From Cycas panzhihuaensis (lineage: Eukaryota > Cycadophyta), in the NCBI GenBank assembly GCA_023213395.1, contig CM041465.1, positions 195,307,741 through 195,371,740 of the forward strand: a DNA stretch of 64,000 nt, written 5' to 3'. The position numbers and the translations under genes were made by a program. The notes beneath the pieces were generated by a model. It saw only the letters and a list, made by a program, of their open reading frames with translations, was not told the origin of the DNA and did no database searches. Of this stretch, positions 1 to 9,604 are shown piece after piece. The first letter of the stretch is position 1. Every line of letters begins with the position of its first letter.

Positions 1-6
1 CCAGAC

Positions 7-2440
7 TGTTCCTAGCCACTTAGACAGGAGGGCTAGCCCCTCCTAGACCTATCACATCTCCATTCAAGGCTCCTAGAACCCTAGCCGTTGCTATTTTAGT
101 ATTCTGGTCTTGCACCAGAAACTAAGCAAGATCTTAAGTTTACCACGCATCTGTAATTTTTATTTTTATTATCCACCATGGTAATTCTCACTTTTTTCGT
201 GGAACTGCCACATGGGTAAGTTACCAACTCAACCCTGCCTAAACCCTAATCACTCGATTAGGGTTAGGATGGGTATATCCCCTGAAAAGTACCTCATTTC
301 ATATCTCTTAGCTCTCCAACAACACTTTCTACTACTGTAATTCTACTCTCTTCCTCCTCTATTTCATAGGTGCGCTTGCAACACTGGTGTTTTCTATCAT
401 TCCGGCCTAGGATTCACTTGCAACAGCTCTGTCACGTGGTAAAAAAATCTCCACCAAGCATTTCTAAGTGAGATCTCCACGTTTATCCTTCAGTTCCATC
501 TAGCAAGTGTCTTCTAGAGCTCTACTTTGTGAGGTACCCTACAAACCTTGTAGGACCTACCCTCTTCCACTGTTTGCAGGGGTAGGTCAGCCCCTAACAT
601 AGCCCAGCAGGTACCCCTTACCTTGTTTTTATGTTTCAACACATATTTACTCTATTAGAGCTTGTTTGAAAGTATACTTTCTCCCCTTTTTTATCTTTTT
701 GCTATAAAAGGGATTGCTCTTTCTTGTGTTTGGCTTCAAATACCTCAATCCTCCTCCCATTCTCTGTTGGTTTCTCTCAAGAAAGATGTAGGAGAGGGGC
801 CGTAAGGACTGGGTGAAGGGACTAAGGTGGGATCTGTCCCATTTAGACCTACTCCCCAAGGGCAAACCCCTTCCCATCCTTCCTCTCTTGCGCCCATGCT
901 TTCCTTGGGCAAACTAGGAGTTGGTGAGATCTAAACCTGCACTAGATATCAGCATATGAAGCCCTTGATGCACTGGTTCTAGGCCTGCATGCTCTCCCTT
1001 TGGGCCCTCTTTACACCCCTAACATTGTCCAGCATCCATTCTGACCTTTGGCAAGGCCTATGTGGCGATTTTCTGCCCATAATGACTCTGCTACTTAGGC
1101 ATCTCTTCTACGTCCTGCAATATTCATTCCCATGCTTGTTCACTACTTATAGGTTGTCACATAACCATCATTCTTTGCATTTTGAGGTTACGTGGAGGTC
1201 TGCTTGTGGGGGGTTTTGCCATCCTGAGGCTAGCCTCCCTTGCTTGCTTGGTATACATTGTTTTTCTTTTGAGGAGAGCGGAGTTGATTTGAGTAGTAGT
1301 TTCACTAACTTAAGGTACAAAATTTTAGCGTTTGTTTTGTATCATTGCCTATATAGTATCTTACATCTTGGAAGCCCCTTCTTGGAAGGGAAAACCCTTT
1401 GTGATTGCAGGTTTACGGCAGTGTTTGTAAAGGGAAATGATGCACTAATCTGGGCAAGTCTTCACCCTTCTTTCCTCTTCTGTCTTTTCTCGCTTCCTTG
1501 TATGTTTTTAGCTCTCTTTGCTTTCCTGCTTCATTTTGGTTCTTTACACGGGGAAGGTAAGGAAGCCCCTACTTCACTTTCGCTCCAACTACAGTTACAT
1601 ATCAACTAAGGATGGTAGGGCATACGTGGCATGTAAGCGAGGTTTCCCGTCAACCGCTTCACCTTCTAAGTATGCATCATCTCTCCCCTTCTGCTTCCTT
1701 CTTTTTATGCTCTTATTAGGCATCTATTGTATTTGTATAATAAGTCACACAAAGATCCAAAGGGTAATAAACCAACTACTTGCATTTACTTTGCATATGT
1801 GTGTTACACTTTTGCTTCTATAGGAAAATGACATAATAGGGATTGTACTCCCTCCCTTTTCCTACCTAAACTAAAAGTACCCCTTAGTTGTATTTCACTT
1901 TAGTATGCATATTTAAATGTACACAGAACACCTGTTTTCCTTTCTTTTCTTTGTCTTTTGTTATTAAAAAGGAAAAGAGAGAGAGGGAGCGTAGCTCTTA
2001 GTCACCCTTTTTCCATTCCTTTCTTTGGTTAGATTTGCTTTGGGCTAATTAGCCTAAGGGAAGCCTATCTGCACTTATCTTAGGCCCTTTGCCCATTGTA
2101 CCCTATCTTACGTCCCTTTGCCATAGGAACCCCTCCTTTGTGGGTCTCTCCTTTCCCCTTCTGGCCATCCAAGGGTAGGAGGACCTTACCCTTTGGGACT
2201 ATTTGAGATATCCCTATGTGTATCTCACCTCTCGGAACCCAAAGGGAAAGCTACTCTAAGGAAGTTAGGCACCATTCACAGGTCCCTAACTCGCGCTCTG
2301 GCGTACGGATGCCCTGTGTGGTGTTCTCTTCTGCTTGTAGGATTCCATCCATACCTCAATATTGGTTGTTGACCACCTTAACCCCTACTAAGCGTAGTGA
2401 CCATCCCATAGACGCGATTCCAGAAGCTATTAGATGGGTC
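7..2440 (+). mobile_element. E1: decayed LTR of the E10 gypsy family, sense +
   Basis: No gene is visible here. Several blocks match, in order, the reverse complement of the 2.55-kb E10 LTRs. The start TGTTCCTAGCCACT (7-20) parallels the E10 LTR start. Around 198 a run ending GGAACTGCCAC matches. At 1189-1236 CGTGGAGGTCTG and CATCCTGAGGCTA match. At 1551-1595 GGGGAAGGTAAGGAAGCC matches, and at 2297-2316 GCTCTGGCGTACGGATGCCC matches. The length is close to the E10 LTR. The right edge near 2440 is approximate and I saw no second LTR or target duplication in the window, so this is a solo LTR or the 5' LTR of an element whose body is unrecognisable. Open frames inside it (for example 989-1609) are incidental. 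Confidence 0.72.
1350..1390 (+). promoter_or_regulatory. Putative TATA box and downstream hairpin in E1 LTR
   Basis: TATATA at 1350-1355 is followed 20 nt later by a perfect 6-bp stem, CCCTTC (1376-1381) with GAAGGG (1385-1390), and a 3-nt loop. The E10 LTRs carry a TATA run and a hairpin at the equivalent place with a different stem sequence. A core promoter and leader hairpin is an inference from this conservation. Confidence 0.35.
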
Positions 2441-3381
2441 AATCTTACCATGATAGGGTTATACACCTAAGCTAAGGGTTCCAATGACAAGGTGTTAAGT
2501 TATAAGCTAGGCGTAAGGCTAGTTTGTAGAAGTAGACATGGCTATAAGAGATGGCCAAACATTTGGTGGCCTATCTAGTTTAGAAAAAGATAAGAGGTAT
2601 GTAGAATATCATGTGAAGTATCTAGTGTGGTTATTTTCTTCCCAACATGCCATTAAGAAGTGACAAGGCAAAGTATAGAGGTTTGGTTTCTATGAGGGAT
2701 CATAAGAGTTAATGACATATGAAATAGATTTAAAAATTATTCCTTACTTAACATGGGCGTGCATGTAGATGATAGAGTCAATGACTAATTATTGGGATAT
2801 GAATGGTGGGAAGTCCTAGTGATATGAGAGGTTGACCCAATTAGATTATGAAGGTGTTAGTTATTATGTAATAAGTGAAATAATGGATTATACTAATTTC
2901 CAAACATCATAGAGAAATTAGGTACATAACTTACAAAGGGAAAATCATGGATTTATCTAAGGGCTGATTGAGGTGAAAAAGGGGGGTTCTTAATATGATT
3001 TTTTTCTTTAATCAAGCCCTCAATATTAACTCTATTATACTCTACCATGATAGAAGGGATAGGGTACCCTAGTGGAAAGCCTTTATGTCTCAAGATAAAA
3101 TAGGATATACAAGTAACTAGTGCCTTAAAATCAATGTCATTCTATTATGGCCTATAACCTATGTTTTAGGGTTATACCATAAGACAGAAAATGGAACATG
3201 TGTAGGGTTTGATGTTTATGTTTCATTTCATTTTATTTTAAAATCTATATAAGAATTAAATAAGGGAAATGATAGTCATTACCCTACCTAAGCCTACAAA
3301 AGTTGGTGACTCTTTTCTAAGGACTAAGAGGTAAGAGGAAACATCCAACTTTAAGAAAGAAGACTACATTAGTAGGTCCCT
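2441..3381. other. Unclassified intergenic DNA
   Basis: AT-rich, with no open frame of note, no recognisable domain and no repeat partner in the window. It would hold the 5' leader of E1 if E1 is a 5' LTR, but nothing seen supports that. Confidence 0.4.
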
Positions 3382-3386
3382 AATAT

Positions 3387-3737
3387 TGGTAGAATACCGC
3401 TACTTAATGATAATTGCACACCAATATAACATGAAAATAACTCCAAAAAGAGCACTTATACTGCAATACCCTTTGAGGGAGCAACCTCCCAATTACATGT
3501 AATAATAATGATATTTAAGATATCCTACTTTAAGGATTACATAAATATATATATATATGGCTCTATGCTCACTACACAACCTCCTACTTGTGCATGTGGG
3601 ATATTACATAAATATATATAGTGCTCAATCACCACTACACAACCTTCTACTTATGCATATGGGATATTAAGAAGAAGGAATAAGTAAAAGAAATAGAAGA
3701 TATAAGAGAATGTAAGTTAGGGGTCGGATCCCAAATA
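3387..3737 (-). repeat. E2 3' LTR
   Basis: Direct copy of 13954-14335. In minus sense it starts TATTTGGGATC, where the other copy has TGTTTGGGATC, and ends in ATTCTACCA. It contains an AT dinucleotide run near 3545-3560. Confidence 0.88.
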
Positions 3738-3750
3738 AAGTCCCCCACTT
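3738..3750 (-). promoter_or_regulatory. E2 polypurine tract
   Basis: Minus-strand AAGTGGGGGACTT lies directly against the 3' LTR, the expected position of the plus-strand primer. Confidence 0.75.
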
Positions 3751-3900
3751 AAAAAATATTTGCCCTCAAAGCTTACTGATCTCAAGATGCTCTTCGATAA
3801 ATTGCTCATTCTCCTAAGTTGTATCTTCTTATGGAAGTTGTTTCCATTTGATGAGATACTCAATGATTTACCTGGATCATAGATGTCAAATTCTTCAGTC
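3751..3900 (-). pseudogene. E2 chromodomain-like pol C-terminus, broken
   Basis: Minus-strand translation around 3780-3870 gives a fragment reading YLIKWKQLP, then a stop, then EDTT, another stop and ENEQFIEEHLE. This is the W-K-x-L-P...W-E pattern of plant chromovirus chromodomains, which bind modified histones and steer integration. It sits between the integrase remnant and the PPT, the usual chromovirus place. At least two nonsense codons interrupt it. Confidence 0.6.
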
Positions 3901-4189
3901 TATGATACGTTCTGGAATGAGTTGAAGTTGCCCCTCCTCATTTAAGATAGGTAATTTTATTTGAACTTATACTTGTTGCCTAAATACCTTCTTAAGATAT
4001 GAAACATGAAAGACATTATGGATCCTTGATGGTGGTGGTAAGTCTAAGGCATATGCAATTTCACCAATATTCTTGAGAATTTTGTAAGGCCCATAAAATT
4101 GAAGTTATAATTTATGTTGCCCATCCTGTTTGAGATATGCCTACTTGTACGGTTACAATCGTAAGTATACCCAATCACTTGATTGAAAT

Positions 4190-4990
4190 GCTTGTCCACT
4201 TCACCCTTTATCTGCCTATTATTTCATTCAATTTTATATAAGGTTTAGATTTTCCTTAAGTAGCTTAAGAATCTATGTTATTTGTTAGATGTGGTCCTTG
4301 ATTGCTTAAACCTTAGAAGTGATTATGGCATAATTCTTAAGTGTGGGTGGTTCATAGCCATATAATGCTTAGAATAGAGTCATTCTTGCTGATTCATGAT
4401 ATGTTGTATTGTACCACCATTCTACTAAAGGAAGCCAATGGTGCCACTGGCTCTACTTATCTAAAGCATAACAACAAAGGTATCCTTCAAGGTACTTATT
4501 AACCACCTTAGTTTGACCATCTGTTTATGGATGGTAGGATAAGCTCATTGTCAATTTGGTACCAAGTAAATGGAGGAGTTCCATTCAAAAGTTACTAGTG
4601 AACTTAGGGTCCCCATCACTGACTATGCATTTGGGCATGCTATGCAACCTATGTATATCCTTTAAAAAGATCTTAGCAATTTGCTTGGCCTTATATGTAG
4701 CTTGAATGCCATGAAAATAAGCATATTTGGTTAGTCTATCAACAACCACAAGTATATCATCTTTTCCTTCTGCCTTAGGTACACCCATAATGAAGTCCAT
4801 AGAAATTTCTTCTCATCATTAATTTGGTATGGGAAGGGGTTGCAATAACCCTAGAGACTTGACTATTTCTATCTTTTGTCATTGACAAATTTTACATGAG
4901 GAAATATATCTCTTTAAATCTCCTTTAGGTCCCTTCTAAAAGAAAGATTATTTTAAGTGATGGTATGTCTATAAGAAGCCTGAGTGACCT
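4190..4990 (-). pseudogene. E2 integrase, broken
   Basis: The clearest open piece is 4585-4800 (MDFIMGVP..., with DRLTKYAYF and SDGDPKFTS). The zinc-binding part lies at higher coordinates, where minus-strand reading gives H-x-H and C-K-I-C elements just upstream of the core. The first two catalytic aspartates (in MDFI and SDGDP) are present. The third catalytic position falls in DGQTKVVN, where this family normally has DGQTE, so the glutamate appears changed to lysine. Several stops interrupt the frame. In an intact element this enzyme inserts cDNA into chromosomes; here it is non-functional. Confidence 0.85.
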
Positions 4991-4999
4991 GCTATTAGA

Positions 5000-5650
5000 G
5001 AGGTATGCATGTCATGTAAAATTTGCTCCTTGAGGCTAGAGTAAGGGCATATATATGCTTGATTCTTATACTAGAGAAAATTTACAGACTATGTATAGTG
5101 GGTTGAATGCCCTACCCCAACTTGAAGGTCTTAAATGATCTGCTTTATAAAGGGATCCTGATCTGATTCTTGCTTGGCAACTGTTATCCAAGAGGGATTG
5201 ACCATGGTGATAGAATATAGTGTAGAGCCTTCTTCCTTATGAGGCAAAACATCAATATCTATATTATCTTTACCTTTTTTATATATGATTTCAAATTCAA
5301 AAGCTTGCATTTTAGTGACCTATTTTTATTGTTCCTCAGATGCCGTCCTTTGAGCTAGGAAATATTTTAAGCTATCATAGTCTATTTTAATTTGGAAATG
5401 TGTTCCCAATAAATATTGTTACTATTTCCTAACTGCATGGAGAATTGCTAATATCTCCTTCTCATAGGTGGATTTGACTTGTTCCTTAGATGTAAGTTGA
5501 TGACTTTCAAAGGCTAATGGTTTTACTTTTTGCATTAAGACTACTCTAATGCCTTTCCCTGATGCATCACATTCAATGGTGAAGCTCTTTGTAAAGTTTG
5601 GTATTGTGAGGATTGGTGTGGTAGTTAAAAAAAACCTTTAGGTGTTTAAA
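5000..5650 (-). pseudogene. E2 RNase H and connection region, broken
   Basis: Minus-strand reading gives pieces typical of the gypsy RNase H C-terminus (DYDSLKYFLAQ, then a fragment ending YKKGKDN and the linker to the integrase zinc finger). Multiple stops are present and no single open frame covers it. RNase H would remove the RNA strand during reverse transcription. Confidence 0.65.
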
Positions 5651-5699
5651 TGCTTCAAAGGCCTTATCATTCCAATGAAAGGAATCCCTTTTTAACAAG

Positions 5700-6420
5700 T
5701 TGATTAAAGGGGAAGCAATCCTTGCATAGCCTTGAATAAACTTTCAATAATACCTTGTGATTCCCAAGAATCCACGAAGGCCCTTGATATTTTTAGGTTT
5801 AGGCCGGTTTGTGATAACTGCAATTTTCTTAGGATTCACCTTAACTCCTTCTTGAGAGATAATATAGCCCAAATATTCTATTTTATTTGCCTAAATTAAC
5901 ATTTTAATTTTTTGGCATAAAGTTGGTTATCTACAAGTACCTGTAATGCCTTATCAACATGTTGAAGATGGTCTTCCCATGTATGATTGAAGATTAGAAT
6001 GTCATAAAAAAAGACTAACATAAACTTCCTTAAGTAAGGTCAGAAGAGTTTATTCGTAAGTATTTGAAAGGTGGATGGGATATTAGTTAATCCAAATGGC
6101 ATGACTAAAAATTCATAATATCCTTCATGTGTACGAAATACAATTTTATCAACATTCTCTACCTTGATCCTAATTTGATGGTATCCTGACTGTAAGTCTA
6201 ATGATGTGAAGAATGTTACTCCATGGAGTTCATCCAAGAGTTTATCAATGATTAGTTTAGAAAATTTATCCTTGATGGTTATCTTATTGAGCTCGCAATA
6301 GTCTACATACATGCAAAATGAGCCATCATTTTTTCTTACTAAAATCATTAGGGAAGAAAAAGTACTTTTAATTTCCCTAATAGTGCTAGCATTAAGGAGT
6401 TCTTAAACTAGTCGTTCAAT
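5700..6420 (-). pseudogene. E2 reverse transcriptase, broken
   Basis: The open piece 6040-6348 carries hallmark gypsy RT motifs: ILVRKNDGSF, CELNKITIKDKF, LDLQSGYHQIR and VMPFGLTN. Downstream in another frame, past a stop, 5997-6020 reads FFYDILIF where the family has a D-D pair, so the first of the two catalytic aspartates appears to be tyrosine. A fragment near 5770 (LRGFLGITRYY) gives the RT thumb. Copying of the element's RNA is therefore no longer possible from this copy. Confidence 0.88.
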
Positions 6421-6821
6421 TTCATTTTTTTACTGATAGGGTACCAGTATGGTTGAATACAAGGAGGATTGCTTCCAGCTACTAGTTCAATGCTATGATC
6501 TTAGTCACATACTGGGGGGGAGACCTTGAAGAATATCCTGGAAAACCTAGTTATGGTGGTGAAATATCAATTTTAAGTCATTTGGTATACCATCATCTTG
6601 GAGAATATCCTATTTTGTTGGAAGTTCCTAACCTTCTAAAGCATAACATTTGGCAATGATTCCTGTACCATCATTTTTAATGAGCCCTCCATATGATGTG
6701 AGTTAATGATTTAGGTTGGAGGAGGAATGATCCCATTCAATTGATAGTTAATTCATTTAGAAATAAATCAGATGAAGAGCTCTTCCATATTTAGTTGAAT
6801 AGTCTTTAATGGTTTGAACCA

Positions 6822-7310
6822 TTATACCTCTAGTACAACATTGACTCCTCTAATGGGAATGACATACATGGAAGTGAAGAGGTGATTGTTACCCATTTGT
6901 AACTTGATGTTATGGCATTTTATCCCACAAGAGAATATCCCTCCATTACTCACCATAACCTGGAAAGTTTTGATAGGATATGGAAAACTATTGAGTTCTT
7001 CAACAAGTTTTCGATTAATAAAATTGTGGGTGCTCCCAGAATCTACGAGGACAACCACCTTCCTTTTGTGTATGTACCTAATAAGTTTGAGTGTTTGTGG
7101 GGCTGTGATTCCAACAAGGGCATGCACAGATATAGTAGAAGTATCTTCTTCTTCCTCCCCAGGTGGATCACTGTTATTATTTTCTGGCTCTAAGGAGGTT
7201 TCCTCTACTAGTTCATCATCTTGGATATCCTTAATGATGAATAAGCATTGTTCAAGATACTTATGTTCTTTATTCCACTTTTGGTTACAATGAAAACATA
7301 ACCCTTTCAA
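6822..7310 (-). pseudogene. E2 gag zinc knuckle and retropepsin
   Basis: The first residues, GLCFHCNQKW...HKYLEQC, are a degenerate CCHC nucleic-acid-binding knuckle. An acidic linker (DPPGEEEED) follows, then the aspartic protease active site VLVDSGSTHNF near residue 91, with downstream retropepsin-like sequence. The 162-residue open piece is a fragment of a longer gag-pro. It lies between gag (higher coordinates) and RT (lower), the expected order in minus sense. Confidence 0.85.
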
Positions 7311-7319
7311 CTATTTCTT

Positions 7320-8015
7320 ATCCATATCTTGGAAAGTCATTTGTCACACATCGGGAACTTGAACTTATGGTCATTTTTTTGGGAATGTTCATGGGAGGGG
7401 TTGGGATGCCTTATTTTTTGCTTTAATATGTTGAGCAAAATTAATAGTTTTAGAGATGCTATAAGGCTTTATGAGTCACAACTTGTGTCTGATGTGATAT
7501 TGTAACCCACCAATATACAACTCAAGTAATTTATTCTGACAAAGACCATCAACCCTTATGGAGAGATATTGGTATTCTGTTGTATAAGATGAAACAATTC
7601 CATCTTGTTTGACTTTAGCTAAATGGTTAAAGTAGTCATGATCCTAGGTACTATCATATTGAATTATAAGATCCTTGACAAAACCCTCCCATTGATAACT
7701 GAGACAACTAATTATTTTCATAACCCATTGGTACCATTGGTAGAGTTCATTTTCCATGTGTAGAGAAGCAAGAGGGATCTTCTTGTTGGCTGGAACTTGA
7801 TGAAGAGAAAAGTATTATTCTATTTGGACAATCTAGGTATGTACATATATGCCATTAAACTTCTTAATTTCTGCCTTGGGAAGGAAGTTAGGATGGAAGT
7901 GCCTGCTATCATTATCTTCATCTTCTTTAGCAAAGCGACCCCCACCTATATGAGTAGTATCATCAAATTCATTCTTTTCTTCCTTAAAGGGTTTTATAGT
8001 TATGAGCACTAGCAT
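7320..8015 (-). pseudogene. E2 gag (Retrotrans_gag-like), broken
   Basis: Minus-strand reading from 8015 gives FHPNFLPKAEIKKFNG, then YFSLHQVPANKKIPLASL, YQWVMKIISCLSYQW and YTTEYQYLS. This is the standard capsid region of plant Ty3/gypsy gag: a domain entry, a W-y..W helix block and the F..L segment. Stops interrupt it at several places, and the longest open part is 7833-8015. It would form the virus-like particle in the cytoplasm. Confidence 0.7.
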
Positions 8016-8461
8016 TATTGCTTTAAATTTTCATTAAAGTCAGTTTAGATTTGTAATATGTATTCTAAAAGTTGTGTGATAGCATCATTGAGATCTTAAG
8101 TTCAGTTAGGGTTTATCTTAGAGGCTATTTATTCACAAGACCTAAGTTGAAATTTAGTTGGTAAATATGAATGAAAAGGATTTGATGAGGTGTTTATAGA
8201 CTGTTATCCCTAATGTTTTACAATGAGGTAATACGATTTTTTTTTTTCTTTTTACTTTTTTGGTACACTGACTGACTAACTATGTGTACATGAACTAACA
8301 ACAGACTAGCTAAACATACTAGATTTAACAAATTGATGATGACTGACTTATCGATTGACTAGGTGCATATAGACCACTAATAGATTAACCAGGTATACTA
8401 GGTATGGGATTGTTTGGTTTGTAAGCCCTCTGATATACTGATCCCAATCATAAATAGTATC
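8016..8461. other. E2 5' leader remnant with faint 10-bp periodicity
   Basis: No coding signal. Short related units such as ACTGACTAAC, AGACTAGCTA and CAGGTATACTAGGTAT recur between about 8263 and 8405 with a spacing near ten bases. They resemble the clearer array at 34611-34670. Confidence 0.4.
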
Positions 8462-8868
8462 TAAAGGAATATAACTTGTAAGGAGAACAGGTCAGAACAT
8501 ATAACAAATAACTATAAACCAGTATTACATCAATACATCAATGTGTCACAATCACAATAGCATAAAGAACATGAAAGCCTTGTTGTTTAATCCATTGTAG
8601 CAATAATGAGCATTACAAATCTCCTCAAAGGTAGGCGGTGTCTAAAGACACCAGGGTTGTACACCCCTTAACATTTATAGTTTGGGGGAGGAGGGAAACT
8701 CCTTAACCCCTGAATTTAAATTAATAATAAAATAATGCAACTTAACTCAAATGAAACTAACTCAACTTACCTTAATTTACCTTGACATGTTGAGCATCAC
8801 ATGTCTAAATTGAGGTGCACAATCCTGGTAGATAAGAGGGAGTTGAGTGATGACATTACACTCCAACA
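8462..8868 (-). repeat. E3 3' LTR
   Basis: Starts TGTTGGAGTG in minus sense and ends ATTCCTTTA, where the partner has ATTCCTTCA. The coding frame of E3 runs into its first ~90 bases. Confidence 0.92.
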
Positions 8869-9604
8869 TTCTCCCCCTTAATGTCAGTACGAACACTTGT
8901 ATCGTTTCCTTGAACTTGTGGAATTGGTACTTGAAAAAAACTTTGAAATTCTGATCTTGATCTTTATCAACTCTTCTCACCCTTATAGTCACATATATCT
9001 CTTTATCATAGAATGATGTAGGAAAAGTATAAGTAGATGACACTTGATGCAAATGTAGATGAATAGCTGTAATTTGGACTTTGTCAATTGGAACATTAAG
9101 AAGGCTTTGAACTTGAACTTTTGTAATCTTTATACTTTGAACAACTGTCATATCATCAGGTTCATTCTTCGTTATATTATAAGGTTCATCTTCATGATGT
9201 TCCCCCTCAAATGGAGGATCAAATCCTTGTGCAACAAGGTGGTCCTGCATTTGATCTGAATCCTCATGGTTGCTGTGGTCATGATCTATCTGTTCTGTTA
9301 CCTATCTCATATGCTCATCAAAAATTTCATCAAATACATTGGGGGTATCTCCCCCATAAATAGAAATCAATAAATCCCAAACAGACTTAGATGTTGTTAA
9401 TTCAGAAACCAGTAAAAAAATATCATCAGTCATAATACAAAATAATAAACCTAAAACTTCATTATCTTTTCTAAAATTTTCTTTAATGCTAAGGTCATAT
9501 TCATGTTGTAAATACTTTAAAAGATCATGTTCAATAAAGTAAGTTTGCATGGTGTCATACCATAGTGAAAAGTTATGGCCATCAAAAATGGGAAATTGTG
9601 CCAT
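8777..9604 (-). pseudogene. E3 gag-like protein with unrecognised C-terminal part
   Basis: One frame runs from ATG at 9604 to a stop at 8777, broken only by a TAG at ~9302. Residues 1-100 (MAQFPIFDGHNFSLWYDTMQ... then SKSVWDLL) match the start of plant copia gag: the F-DG-NF--W entry and the WDLL helix. Past the TAG the frame continues without shift for ~158 codons: an acidic His-rich stretch (HEDSDQ, EGEHHEDEP), then a part that I do not recognise, with many D, K, Q and V, ending within the 3' LTR. No CCHC knuckle is present. It could be a packaging protein that relies on polymerase from related copies. Whether the TAG is read through or is decay cannot be told. Confidence 0.7.
8869..8880 (-). 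promoter_or_regulatory. E3 polypurine tract
   Basis: Minus-strand TTAAGGGGGAGAA abuts the 3' LTR. Confidence 0.8.

Noticed and set aside
989-1609. 206-residue open frame, the longest near the left edge
   Set aside because: It lies wholly inside the decayed E1 LTR, has no family resemblance and a Leu/Phe/Cys/His-rich composition typical of pyrimidine-rich non-coding DNA.
6886-7293. Two plus-strand frames opposite E2 protease
   Set aside because: Antisense to clear zinc-knuckle/retropepsin coding.
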